Source: Desulfuromonadaceae bacterium
GTDB taxonomy: Bacteria; Desulfobacterota; Desulfuromonadia; Geobacterales; Pseudopelobacteraceae
NCBI GenBank assembly: GCA_028683435.1
Contig: JAQUIG010000005.1
Coordinates: 1 to 64,000, forward strand
DNA: 64,000 nt
Direction of reading: 5' to 3'
Made by a program: the position numbers and the translations under genes. Shown piece by piece: positions 46,189 to 55,543 of the stretch; position 1 is the first letter of the stretch; every line of letters begins with the position of its first letter. Below the pieces are notes generated by a model. The model did not search any database. It was not told the origin of the DNA and saw only the letters and a list, made by a program, of their open reading frames with translations.

Positions 46189-47274
46189 TTACATAAACTT
46201 GGATATTTCAAAGCCGATCTGTCCCAGTGGCAGCACCTCATCAGCAACGCCTCCGTCAACACAGGCTTTCGGCATGCCGTAAATAGTTGACGTCGCTTCG
46301 TCCTGCGCAATCGTTACACCACCCTTCTGCTTGAGCAGCTGCATCCCTTTGAAGCCGTCATTACCCATCCCGGTCAAAATTACACCAAGCATGGCTCCAC
46401 CGGTAGCTTCGGCCATGCTTGAAACCAGCAGGTCGATAGAAGGGATGTAGACATATTGAGGATATGAGCTGGTAGGTTGAGTCCGAACGACAATATGGGC
46501 CCCCTGTCGGACCAGCGTTGTATGCATTCCTCCTTGTGCAACCAGAGCAACTCCCGGCTTGAGAATGTCACCGTCAACCGCCTCGCGGATGGTCATGGAG
46601 CATTTGGCGTTGAGCCGATCTGCATACGGTCCGGTAAACGCCTTTGGCATGTGGATGCCGACCATGATACCGTACGGAAAATTGACCGGAATGCGCGAGA
46701 GGACTTCCTGCAGCGCCACCGGTCCACCGGTGGAGGCTCCAATGGCGACGTACTGGATCTTTTTCCCGAGAAATTTTGATGACGTCGGCCGCTGCCGTAC
46801 TACGGTAGCCGGCGTGGCGGAGCGTGCGGCTGCAGGGGCTGTGTCTGGTGAGTGGCGTATGCGTGAAGCAACGGCTTCCTTGATCTTGCGCAGCAGCTCC
46901 TGTCGGAAAGTATTCTGGGCATCAGACGAGTCGGTAACGTTTTTAGGAATATAATCGATTGCTCCGGCATCTAGGGCCTCGAACGTTGACTTGGCACCTT
47001 CATTGGTCAGGGTCGAAACCATGATGACTTTGGTCGGTGCCTTGGCCATGATCTGCTTGAGGGCGGCAATGCCGTCCATACGGGGCATCTCGACATCCAT
47101 CGTGATGAGATCCGGTTTGAGGGCGATGGCCTTTTCGACACCTTCCATGCCATCAGCCGCCGTTCCGACGATGTCAAATGAGGGCTCTTTTGACAGGACA
47201 CTGCGGATAGCCATCCGCATAAAGGATGAGTCATCAACGATCAGAATTCTGGTTTTTGCCTGCGGCATAATCAT
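46189..47274 (-). CDS. cheB: protein-glutamate methylesterase CheB
   Basis: CheB removes methyl groups from chemoreceptors when phosphorylated by CheA. The 361 residues have a receiver (about 8-130, with LIVDDS and phosphoacceptor in ITMDVEMPRMDG), an Ala/Pro-rich linker, and the methylesterase domain with catalytic Ser in GASTGGP, His in GIHMP and Asp in MGNDG. It is the last gene of the chemotaxis operon, separated from the HDOD gene by a shortened repeat copy. Confidence 0.95.
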   Translation of the reverse strand: MIMPQAKTRILIVDDSSFMRMAIRSVLSKEPSFDIVGTAADGMEGVEKAIALKPDLITMDVEMPRMDGIAALKQIMAKAPTKVIMVSTLTNEGAKSTFEALDAGAIDYIPKNVTDSSDAQNTFRQELLRKIKEAVASRIRHSPDTAPAAARSATPATVVRQRPTSSKFLGKKIQYVAIGASTGGPVALQEVLSRIPVNFPYGIMVGIHMPKAFTGPYADRLNAKCSMTIREAVDGDILKPGVALVAQGGMHTTLVRQGAHIVVRTQPTSSYPQYVYIPSIDLLVSSMAEATGGAMLGVILTGMGNDGFKGMQLLKQKGGVTIAQDEATSTIYGMPKACVDGGVADEVLPLGQIGFEISKFM

Positions 47275-47284
47275 CTGGGGTCGC

Positions 47285-47333
47285 CTTTTAGTTTAGTTAA
47301 TGCAATTATCCTGTTTATCCGGGTCAGGATGGG
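47285..47333 (+). repeat. dispersed intergenic element, shortened copy D
   Basis: This copy has the left end CTTTTAGT...AGTTAA joined directly to the right end ATCCTGTTTATC...GGGTCAGGAT, lacking the middle stem. The right part matches copy B closely (CCTGTTTATC then GGG and CAGG). It overlaps the last codons of the HDOD gene and lies just before cheB. Part of the left-end match may only reflect a common ribosome-site context. Confidence 0.5.
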
Positions 47334-48217
47334 GTGAAAATAGATGATACCAGCTCTTTAACATCTGGAATGGCATCATCCAGTTCGTAGCAGAAGCGCT
47401 CTACATCCATCTGGGCAAGTGCGGGCGATTCATTCTTAAGTATTTTCCAGCCTTCTTCGTCACTCAGGTTGAAACTGATCCATTCAAGGCCGCCGTAGTT
47501 CAGCCCTCTAACCGTACAGAACAGGTCTGACAGATTGACAATAGCGCACAGAATCGGATCGACCGTAGCTTCGCCCGGGTTGTGGTGATATGCGATTACG
47601 TCACAGTAGGCCTCAGGGAAATTCCATTTACGCGCCATGCAGAGCCCTATTTCGCAGTGGGTCGTGCCGAGCAGTTTTGCCTCTGCATCGACAAGTTTCA
47701 CCGGGTGGAGTTTGATATACTCCAGCACCTCCAAGAAAGGCTCGCGTAGGAAGTTGCTGAGAAAGACCTCGCCTAAATCATGAATAATACCGGCAATATA
47801 TGCTTTCTCAAGATCCTTATAGCCGATTTTCTGAGCAATTATCTTGGAGACCATGCCGACTCCGAAGGAATGCTCCCAGAACGCATTCAGTTCCAGTGCT
47901 CCGGATGTCCCGTCAAAGGCATTGATAACTGATGTTGTCAGTGCCAGTTCGCGGACATGACGTAACCCGAGGTATACAAGAGCGCGTTTCAGAGAGGTGA
48001 TCTCTTGTGCCGGCTTGTAGACAGGAGAGTTGATCAGTTTCATGACCCGTGCCGTCATCACCTGGTCTGACAGCATCAAATCGGCTACCTCTTCGACGCT
48101 GACATCAGGGGCATCAAGCAGCTGCAGTACTTTGGTCGCAACAATCGGGATGGTAGGAAGATCATCAACCGCCCCCACCAATATTTCGGCCCGTTCCATC
48201 ATCTGCTTCTTATCCAT
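47324..48217 (-). CDS. HDOD-domain protein
   Basis: The 297-residue protein is an HDOD (HD-related output domain) protein, a class without proven phosphohydrolase activity that is tied to signalling. It has DDLPTIPIVATKVLQLL near residue 17, LINSPVYKPAQEITSL near 62, and a degenerate HD core (YIAGIIHDLGEVFL near 145; YCDVIAYHHNPGEA near 205). It lies between cheR and cheB, so it is likely to work in this chemosensory pathway. Confidence 0.9.
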   Translation of the reverse strand: MDKKQMMERAEILVGAVDDLPTIPIVATKVLQLLDAPDVSVEEVADLMLSDQVMTARVMKLINSPVYKPAQEITSLKRALVYLGLRHVRELALTTSVINAFDGTSGALELNAFWEHSFGVGMVSKIIAQKIGYKDLEKAYIAGIIHDLGEVFLSNFLREPFLEVLEYIKLHPVKLVDAEAKLLGTTHCEIGLCMARKWNFPEAYCDVIAYHHNPGEATVDPILCAIVNLSDLFCTVRGLNYGGLEWISFNLSDEEGWKILKNESPALAQMDVERFCYELDDAIPDVKELVSSIFTPS

Positions 48218-48235
48218 ATAATAAAACCTCTCGGG

Positions 48236-49063
48236 CTATTTTTTGTAGCCGAAACCACCAGGAAAGTGAACCGTCTTGAACTTGTCGTTGACACCATGCA
48301 GGGATTCCGACTGGCCGACAAAGAAGTAACCGTAGGGCTGCAGGTTGTTGTAAAAATGCTGGACAACTTTTGATTTTGAAGCGGTATCAAAATAGATCAG
48401 CACATTGGCGCAGAAGATGAAATCGAAACTCTTCATAAAAATCATTTTGGAGTCTTCATACAGGTTAAGCTTGTTAAAGGTGACAAACTTTTTGACTTCG
48501 GGAGAGAGAATGAATTTGCCGTTGTCCTCACGGATATATTTGCGTTTGTACAGATCAGGTATATTCCGGACGGAATAGGCGTTGTAAATCCCTTCCTTGG
48601 CCTGGGCTATAACAGTCTCATTGATGTCGGTGCCGACGATTTCAATGATCCAGTCTTTCAGCAGTGTGGCCCGCTTTTCAAGGAGGATCATTGCCATGGT
48701 ATAGGCTTCTTCCCCGGAGGATGAGGCCGCGCTCCAGATCCTCAGCTTGCGGAACCCCATCTTGTTCTTGGCTTCAACAAGTTCCGGCAGCAGTTTGTTC
48801 TCAAGAGCCGCCAACTGGGGGACGTTGCGGAAAAAATAGGTTTCATTAGTGGTGATCTCATCCATCAGAAACTTTAATTCTTCTGAACCGCGCGGAGATT
48901 TGAGCAGCAGATAATAGTCCTGATAAGTTTTGGCGCCGGTAGCTTCCATGCGGCGGGTGATTCGACTTTCCAAAAAATACTTCTTGGTGGTGTGAAAATA
49001 CATTCCGCAGATGTTGTAAATAAAATCGCGGAGTTGTTCAAAATCTTTATCACTTATAGCCAC
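48236..49063 (-). CDS. cheR: chemoreceptor methyltransferase CheR
   Basis: CheR adds methyl groups from SAM to receptor glutamates. The 275 residues have an N-terminal helical domain (about 1-75), then the SAM-binding domain with LRIWSAASSSGEEAYTMAM near 105, VGTDINE near 145, and FDFIFCANVLIYFD near 215. It lies between cheA and the HDOD gene on the same strand. Confidence 0.95.
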   Translation of the reverse strand: MAISDKDFEQLRDFIYNICGMYFHTTKKYFLESRITRRMEATGAKTYQDYYLLLKSPRGSEELKFLMDEITTNETYFFRNVPQLAALENKLLPELVEAKNKMGFRKLRIWSAASSSGEEAYTMAMILLEKRATLLKDWIIEIVGTDINETVIAQAKEGIYNAYSVRNIPDLYKRKYIREDNGKFILSPEVKKFVTFNKLNLYEDSKMIFMKSFDFIFCANVLIYFDTASKSKVVQHFYNNLQPYGYFFVGQSESLHGVNDKFKTVHFPGGFGYKK

Positions 49064-49134
49064 ATTTCACTCCTTGGGCGAATTACCTGTATTCATGCAA
49101 CATACACATTGCTTGTTGCAGTATTGCTTCCTTG

Positions 49135-50958
49135 TTATTCGCAGGCCTCTGACATCGCAACAGGATCAATGATCAGGGCTACACGTCCGTCACCCAGAAT
49201 GGTGGAACCGGCAATGCCGGGGATATTTGCCAGATAATTGCCGAGCGACTTGATGGCCACCTCCTGTTGTCCAACCAGGCGGGAAACAACCAGGCCCATT
49301 CTCTTCTCAGCGGCACCGACCACGACTACGTAACAGAAATCCTCCGTCTCACCCCGTGGCTGGACATTGAATACTTTCTGCAGCCGGATCAGCGGCAGAA
49401 CGATGTCACGCAATTTCAGGACCTCCTGCCCGCCGATTACGTGAAACTGGCGTTGATCGACCCGAAGGGTTTCCAGAACCGACGAGAGTGGAATGGAGTA
49501 TATTTCCCGTTCAACTTCAACCAGAAGTGACTGGATGATTGCGAGAGTGAGCGGCAGCCGCAGAATAAATTCGGATCCAATATCTTTGGTGCTCTTGATT
49601 TCTATCAGCCCATTCAGCTTTTTGATGTTGGTCTTGACCACGTCCATGCCGACACCGCGCCCCGAAAGGTCAGTGGCTTTCTCTTTGGTAGAGAATCCGG
49701 GCAGGAACAACAGGTCAAAAATTTCGCGCTGTCCCATGGCGGTAAACTGCTCTTCAGTAATGAGCCCCTTTTCAATCGCTTTGCGCCCGACACGCTCGGT
49801 ATCTATGCCGCGGCCGTCGTCCTTGATGCTGATGATGATCTGATTGCCTTCGTGGACGGCAGCCAGCACAAGGGTGCCGCCGCGTGTCTTGCCGGCAGCA
49901 AGGCGTTCGTCAGGGGTTTCAAGCCCGTGGTCCATGGCGTTGCGGATCAGGTGGATCAATGGATCACCGATTTCGTCAACAACGGATCGATCCAGCTCGG
50001 TTTCTTCACCGACAATCTGCAAATCAACCTCTTTGCCCAAATCGCGGGACATGCTGCGGACGATCCGGGGGAACTTTTTAAAGACCTTCTCAACCGGCAG
50101 CATACGCATTTTGAGGACCTGCATCTGCAGCTCGGAGGTAACAAAGCTCATCCGTTTTGTGAGTTTGCCGAAGTCCTCGTTAAAGTCGACGTGATTTACA
50201 TCATTCTGCTGCAGATCCTGATTGATCTGAATCATGCGGTTGCGCTCGAGGACCAGTTCTCCGACCTGGTTCATCAGGTCATCCAGACGTTTTACATCGA
50301 CCCTGACAGTCGTGTTGTCGGAGAGGTCATCACCGCCACCCTTTCCCTGAACCGGTTTTGGTGGTGCAGCTGTTTTTTTGGGAGCATCAGCGGCTGGTTT
50401 TGGGACGGGAAGCGGCGCTGCATCGGGAGGTGGAACTGATGCTGAGTCGGCAACTGCTTCCGCTACGACAGCCGGTTCAGATGAAGGTGGTACGGACGGT
50501 GGCGTTGCAACTGATTCGACTGCGGCAGCTGGCTGGAGTGGAGGCTTCGTAGCGGCTGCAGCAGCATCAGTGAGGAACGGCAGCAATTTGTTGATGGTTC
50601 CTTCAGTTTCCCGCTCCTGAATATCACCAGCCTTTATGTCACTTACCAGGATCTTGACGAGGTCCGTCGCTTCCAGGATTACATCCATGATCTCTGGTGT
50701 TACAACCAACTCGCCTTTGCGAAGCCGGTTCAAAACATCTTCTGTTTTGTGGGCAACCTTAACCAGTAGATCAAACCCAAGGAAGCTTGAAGCGCCTTTG
50801 ATGGTGTGGATTGACCGGAATATACGGTTCATCAGCTCGGTATCATCGGACTCTTTTTCAAGAGTAATGAGATCATCGTCAAGTTTTTCAAGCAACTCGG
50901 TTGTCTCGGCAAGAAAACCGTCCAGTAGTTCCTGATCTTCGCAATCAATAGGTGGCAT
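49135..50958 (-). CDS. cheA: chemotaxis histidine kinase CheA
   Basis: CheA is the kinase that phosphorylates CheY and CheB. The 607 residues have an Hpt domain with phospho-His51 in SIHTIKGASSFLG, then a long Ala/Pro-rich linker (about 130-220) in place of a clear P2 domain. The dimerisation helices (VGELVLERNRM), the ATPase domain (IRNAMDHGLE, GRGVGMDVV) and the C-terminal CheW-like domain follow. Loss of P2 suggests its CheY docks differently. No CheY gene lies beside it. Confidence 0.95.
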   Translation of the reverse strand: MPPIDCEDQELLDGFLAETTELLEKLDDDLITLEKESDDTELMNRIFRSIHTIKGASSFLGFDLLVKVAHKTEDVLNRLRKGELVVTPEIMDVILEATDLVKILVSDIKAGDIQERETEGTINKLLPFLTDAAAAATKPPLQPAAAVESVATPPSVPPSSEPAVVAEAVADSASVPPPDAAPLPVPKPAADAPKKTAAPPKPVQGKGGGDDLSDNTTVRVDVKRLDDLMNQVGELVLERNRMIQINQDLQQNDVNHVDFNEDFGKLTKRMSFVTSELQMQVLKMRMLPVEKVFKKFPRIVRSMSRDLGKEVDLQIVGEETELDRSVVDEIGDPLIHLIRNAMDHGLETPDERLAAGKTRGGTLVLAAVHEGNQIIISIKDDGRGIDTERVGRKAIEKGLITEEQFTAMGQREIFDLLFLPGFSTKEKATDLSGRGVGMDVVKTNIKKLNGLIEIKSTKDIGSEFILRLPLTLAIIQSLLVEVEREIYSIPLSSVLETLRVDQRQFHVIGGQEVLKLRDIVLPLIRLQKVFNVQPRGETEDFCYVVVVGAAEKRMGLVVSRLVGQQEVAIKSLGNYLANIPGIAGSTILGDGRVALIIDPVAMSEACE

Positions 50959-50999
50959 GGTGCGCGACTCCTGATAAATTTAATGGAGGTAAGGCGTTA

Positions 51000-51494
51000 T
51001 TACATCCCGGTGAACAGGTTCTTTTCATCACGGGAAAACATCTTCTCCAGATTGAGTAAAACAAGCAGTCGCTCGGCCTGGTTAATGACTCCGGCAATAC
51101 ATTCCTGATCTATGCCGCCGGCCACCATTGCCGGGGAGGGCTGGATTTCACTGCCGGAAATTCTTATGACTTCTGAGACCGAGTCGACAATGAATCCCAT
51201 CAGCTCGCCGTCCATATCCATAACCATGATTCTGGTCTGCTTGTCGTTCTCGGATTCAATGAGACCGAATTTCTTCCTCATACAGATAATCGGGACGACC
51301 TTGCCACGCAGATTTATGACCCCCTCTACATAATGCGGTGTGTTCGGCACGCGAGTGACAACCGGCATGCGGATAATTTCGCGAACCTTGAGCACATCTA
51401 CTCCGTACTCTTCCTGGTCAAGAATGAAGCTTACCAGTTGAATAAGTTCATCATGAGTGGCATCAGTCTTTACCGGCACCAGAGCATTCTGCAT
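51000..51494 (-). CDS. cheW: chemotaxis coupling protein CheW
   Basis: CheW joins CheA to receptors. The 164 residues are a single CheW domain with FILDQEEYGVDVLKVREI near residue 27, then VEGVINLRGKVVPII near 57 and VDSVSEVIRI near 103. It is the first gene of the operon cheW-cheA-cheR-HDOD-cheB. An AT-rich gap of 257 bases separates it from the divergent sigma-54 activator. No receptor gene is in the window. Confidence 0.94.
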   Translation of the reverse strand: MQNALVPVKTDATHDELIQLVSFILDQEEYGVDVLKVREIIRMPVVTRVPNTPHYVEGVINLRGKVVPIICMRKKFGLIESENDKQTRIMVMDMDGELMGFIVDSVSEVIRISGSEIQPSPAMVAGGIDQECIAGVINQAERLLVLLNLEKMFSRDEKNLFTGM

Positions 51495-51751
51495 CGATCG
51501 ATCTCCTCGAATAATAATGGATGTGAACGTATATTTTAGTGCAACGGCACTTTTACAAGCCTCGGCAATTTATCATGCATATCAATCTATATCAAGCAAC
51601 ATACAAATAAAAAAACTGTCAAAACAAAGTTTGATTACCTGTTCAATTGTTACTTGATGGTAACGTGTACGGCAAGTCATTTTATTGACTTTTGTCCTGT
51701 TGTGTGTAATATACGAAAAAGTTATGCATTTTTAGGGGGGCTCGCCAAGCT

Positions 51752-53158
51752 ATGCGCGAAAACGGCACTATTTTCATAGCAGACAATGATGCAAAAACAC
51801 GTGATCTGGTGTCGGCTTTTTTGACATATCAGGGTTACGGGATCACCGCCGCAGAAGGTGGAGCTTCTTTTTTTGACACGCTTCAAAAAAATGACGTTGA
51901 TATAGTTATCGCCGACTTGGCGTATCTACATTTGATAGCGCCCGATTTTAAGGAACGCAGCTCTTTGCTGAATCCACTGCTGGTACTGATCGGGTACGGT
52001 GAAACAAGCGCACCCGAGCTTAAAAAACCTGCCGGTGATACTGTCTTTACACTCCCGAAACCGCTCAATCTGGATGAGTTGGAGAGCCTCGTCATGCGGG
52101 CGCGTGAGTACCAGTCGATGAAAATGTATGAACAATCGCCTGGCGGCTCCGCTCAAAACAAGCTTCTTTCGGAAACTATGATCGGCACAAGTGCGCCAAT
52201 GCGGGCACTTTTTGAAATGATTTCAAAAGTGGCTGCCTCTAATGCAACCGTCCTGATACAGGGTGAATCGGGAACCGGCAAAGAACTTGCAGCAAGAGCT
52301 ATCCATCAACTGAGTGACAGGTATGCCAAAAACTTTGTTCCGGTCAACTGCGCGGCTATTCCGGATGACCTGCTGGAGTCGGAGCTGTTCGGCCATGTCA
52401 AGGGTTCTTTTACCGGAGCCTATGCCAACCGGGTCGGCCGATTTGAAATGGCTGACCAGGGTACGCTGTTTCTCGATGAAATTGGCGATATGAAGGCCAA
52501 CTTACAGGTTAAACTGTTACGGGTCCTCCAAAACAGGGAATTTGAGCCGGTCGGAGCATCAAAGTCGCAGAAAACTGATGTCCGCATTGTTGCCGCCACC
52601 AATAAAAATCTTGAAGAACTGGTGGTCAGCCGTGATTTCCGCGAAGACCTCTATTACCGGTTGTCAGTTATTCCGATCACGATCCCTCCGCTTCGTGAGC
52701 GGCGAGAAGATATTCCACTTCTGATCCATACTTTTCTGACACGCTTCAACGCTGACAAACGTCATGCGGTAAAAGGGTTCTCACGTGACTCACTGGGGGT
52801 CCTCTGCAGCTATGAATGGCCGGGAAATGTCAGGGAACTTGAAAATCTGGTTGAACGGCTTGTTATCTTGAAGGGAAGCGGTCTGATCGTTCCGGATGAT
52901 CTCCCTGAGAAATATCTATCAGGCAAGCTGTCCCACCCCAGACCGGTCCAAGCGCCATCTCAGCCGGCAGATAATCTACTCCCCATTGGTGGTATCTGTC
53001 TCAATTCTGCCGTAGACGAGTTTGAAAACAATCTTATAATGCAGGCTCTTACCCGTTCAGGGGGAAATAAAAAGGAGGCTGCTCTTCTCTTGAATCTGAA
53101 GCGAACGACTCTGATTGAAAAGCTGAAGAAAAAGAACCTGGTTTTCAGCGAGGATTAG
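51752..53158 (+). CDS. sigma-54-dependent response regulator, FleQ/FlrC-like
   Basis: The 468 residues have an atypical N-terminal receiver (about 5-115; Asp in VIADLAYL but no following MP). The AAA+ domain has Walker A GESGTGKE near 172, sigma-54 contact GSFTGA (usual GAFTGA) near 218, and Walker B GTLFLDEIGD. The C-terminal Fis-type helix-turn-helix is KEAALLLNLKRTTLIEKLKK. The RTTLIEKLKK recognition helix recalls FleQ/FlrA flagellar activators. It is divergent from the che operon and six bases before a lytic transglycosylase, which fits flagellar control; not proven. Confidence 0.88.
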   Translation: MRENGTIFIADNDAKTRDLVSAFLTYQGYGITAAEGGASFFDTLQKNDVDIVIADLAYLHLIAPDFKERSSLLNPLLVLIGYGETSAPELKKPAGDTVFTLPKPLNLDELESLVMRAREYQSMKMYEQSPGGSAQNKLLSETMIGTSAPMRALFEMISKVAASNATVLIQGESGTGKELAARAIHQLSDRYAKNFVPVNCAAIPDDLLESELFGHVKGSFTGAYANRVGRFEMADQGTLFLDEIGDMKANLQVKLLRVLQNREFEPVGASKSQKTDVRIVAATNKNLEELVVSRDFREDLYYRLSVIPITIPPLRERREDIPLLIHTFLTRFNADKRHAVKGFSRDSLGVLCSYEWPGNVRELENLVERLVILKGSGLIVPDDLPEKYLSGKLSHPRPVQAPSQPADNLLPIGGICLNSAVDEFENNLIMQALTRSGGNKKEAALLLNLKRTTLIEKLKKKNLVFSED

Positions 53159-53163
53159 CCATT

Positions 53164-53976
53164 ATGTCGATAGCAGTAGAAAAACTCTCATTGCTGGGAG
53201 CGCTCACCCCGCTCCGGCGACAGTCCGACAGTCATGGTGTTCTCCAGAAAAACGGGTTTGCAGATAAACTCGACAAGGCTCTCGGCAGCGGAGAACCTCT
53301 TGCGTCGAGCGCGAGCGGTAAAGCGAGGGAGCTGGCGGAATCGCTCACGCTGCAGATGCTGCAGAGCTCTTTGGCCCTGGGTGGCGATTCCCCTTCGGGG
53401 AGCGCTGCCAATTCAAGTCCGGCACAGTTTTCTTCAGCACATGCACTTCTGCAGGCTTATCGTGCCAATATTCCCCCGGGGGGAGAGCCGTCGCCCCCAT
53501 CTCCGGCATCCCCTCCATCGCAGCTTCAGGAACTGGCGGCCGCACTACCTGACGCTGCTTCAGCCGTCCCGTCATCCCCGTCTCACAAGAACTCGGCCTG
53601 GCTTGATCCTATTATTTCCAGGGCGTCCCGGAAATATGGCGTCGATTCCGGGCTGATAAGAGCGGTTATCAAGGCTGAGAGTGACTTCAATCCACAGGCG
53701 GTCTCACACGCCGGAGCCCGCGGGTTGATGCAGCTTATGCCTGCTACCGCACGTTCGCTGGGGGTCAATGATTCATTTGATCCGGAGCAGAATGTCATGG
53801 GGGGGACACGTTTTCTGAAAGACCTGCTCCAACGTTACGACGGTAACGTAGATGCTGCCCTGGCTGCCTACAATTGGGGGCCGGGCAACGTTGACAAGCG
53901 GCCCGATCATCTGCCACGTGAAACACGCGATTATCTGGCGCGTGTTAAACAGCTGTACGCTTCATACAACGGCTGA
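53164..53976 (+). CDS. lytic transglycosylase, SLT domain
   Basis: The 270-residue protein has a low-complexity Ala/Ser/Pro-rich N-terminal half and a C-terminal SLT/lysozyme-like domain (about 145-265). That domain has the catalytic Glu in IKAESDFNP, then GARGLMQLMPATA and AALAAYNWGPGNV. No clear signal peptide is seen, which is like flagellar muramidases exported with FlgJ or secreted by the flagellar route. It is in an operon with the sigma-54 activator. A function in flagellar assembly is possible. Confidence 0.87.
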   Translation: MSIAVEKLSLLGALTPLRRQSDSHGVLQKNGFADKLDKALGSGEPLASSASGKARELAESLTLQMLQSSLALGGDSPSGSAANSSPAQFSSAHALLQAYRANIPPGGEPSPPSPASPPSQLQELAAALPDAASAVPSSPSHKNSAWLDPIISRASRKYGVDSGLIRAVIKAESDFNPQAVSHAGARGLMQLMPATARSLGVNDSFDPEQNVMGGTRFLKDLLQRYDGNVDAALAAYNWGPGNVDKRPDHLPRETRDYLARVKQLYASYNG

Positions 53977-54025
53977 TGTTTTCCTGCCATTAACTACTTC
54001 CCGCTCGATGCACCAATAAATCATG

Positions 54026-54054
54026 CGAAATTCCAGGTTCACCTGGTCGTTTCG
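54026..54054. terminator. hairpin between convergent genes
   Basis: CGAAA and TTTCG flank CCAGGT/ACCTGG arms, giving a small stem with internal mismatch between the transglycosylase and glgC. There is no clear T-run. It is a weak bidirectional terminator candidate. Confidence 0.4.
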
Positions 54055-54083
54055 AACTCCACAATAGCACTGTTTTACAACGG

Positions 54084-55325
54084 TTATTTGTCCTTGCGCG
54101 GCACGACAATAATGCCTGATTCAGTGACTGTATAGCCGTTATGCAGGTCAGAGTCGGCGTCGTAGCCGATTGTTGATCCGTCAGGGATTACCACCCCCTT
54201 GTCGATGATCGCCCGTTTGATCCTGACGTGGCGCCCGACGGTGACGTTTTCAAACAGGATCGAATCTTCTACCAGGCTGTAACTGTTAACCTTGCAGAGC
54301 GGGCCGAGGATGGATCGTCTAACCGTGCTGCCGCTTGTTATGCACCCGGCGGAGACATATGAATCGATATTTACACCCCGACGGTCGTCGTCGTCAAATA
54401 CGGTTTTGGCGGGGGGGAAATTCCCCTGGTTCGTCAGGATCGGCCACTTGTAGTTATACAGGTTCAGTTGCGGTGATATGTTGATCAGGTCCATGTTGGC
54501 TTCATAGTATGATTCAATAGTACCGACATCCTTCCAGTACCCCCGCTCTTCAGCCTTCATGCCGGGGATTAGGTTGTCGCTGAAATTATAGGTGAAGACC
54601 CGATCTCCCCCCGCCAGCATCATCGGGATGACATGCTTACCGAAATCCAGATCTTCATACTGTTTTTTTCCTTCCAGAAGCACCTCAATGAGCTTCTTGG
54701 TGGAAAAGATGTAATTCCCCATGGAGGCAAAACAGGTGTCCCGGCCAGGTATCGTTTCCGGTACTTTCGGTTTTTCGTTAAAAGCGAGAACCCGGCCATC
54801 ATCATCCACTGAGAAGATGCCAAAGCGGTTGGCGTCCTCCTGTGTGATTTCCAAGGCAGCAATGGTAATGTCAGCGCGATTCATGCGGTGTGCATTGATC
54901 ATCTGGGTAATATCCATCTTGTAGATATGGTCGCCGCCGAATATCGCCACGTAGTCGGCATCGGATGACTCCACAAAACGGAGGTACTGTAGAATGGCGT
55001 CAGCCGTACCCTTGAACCACTCTTCACCTTCACTGCTGGTTTCAGGCGATATGGCAACAAAAAACTCTCCAAGTCCGGTCCATTTACCCCATGATTCGCG
55101 GATATGCTTGTTCAGCGAATAGGCGCGATACTGGGTCAGGATATAGACCTTCTTTATGCCGGAGTTGAACAGGTTGCTTAATACAAAATCAATGATCTTA
55201 TATTTTCCCCCGAAGGCCACGCTCGGTTTGGCCCGTCGTTCGGTAAGCGGGCTCAGCCGTTCTCCCTTGCCACCCGCCAAAACCATGGCGATTGTGTTTC
55301 TGCCGACATTGTTCATAGAATACAT
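54084..55325 (-). CDS. glgC: glucose-1-phosphate adenylyltransferase
   Basis: GlgC makes ADP-glucose for glycogen. The 413 residues have the nucleotidyltransferase signature AMVLAGGKGERLSPLT near residue 13, the substrate loop FGGDHIYKMD near 128, FNEKPKVP near 180, and a C-terminal left-handed beta helix. ATG 55325 has GGGGG upstream. glgA is not adjacent. It is divergent from murI. Confidence 0.95.
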   Translation of the reverse strand: MYSMNNVGRNTIAMVLAGGKGERLSPLTERRAKPSVAFGGKYKIIDFVLSNLFNSGIKKVYILTQYRAYSLNKHIRESWGKWTGLGEFFVAISPETSSEGEEWFKGTADAILQYLRFVESSDADYVAIFGGDHIYKMDITQMINAHRMNRADITIAALEITQEDANRFGIFSVDDDGRVLAFNEKPKVPETIPGRDTCFASMGNYIFSTKKLIEVLLEGKKQYEDLDFGKHVIPMMLAGGDRVFTYNFSDNLIPGMKAEERGYWKDVGTIESYYEANMDLINISPQLNLYNYKWPILTNQGNFPPAKTVFDDDDRRGVNIDSYVSAGCITSGSTVRRSILGPLCKVNSYSLVEDSILFENVTVGRHVRIKRAIIDKGVVIPDGSTIGYDADSDLHNGYTVTESGIIVVPRKDK

Positions 55326-55543
55326 GCAACCCCCGCTGATAAAAGAACTTTTAGCGGCGCAACTCTACCGTATTACGCCGCGCTTTAACATAAAAATTGT
55401 GCAACTAATCCCGAACTATTTTGTTGCATGATGAGGCATGATTTTCATAAGGGCTATTGCCGTAAATGGCTTGCCTGAATGATACTAAAAAGTATATAGT
55501 TCTTAATTGTTGAAATTATTCTGATATGCGAGGTGGCGTCGTT

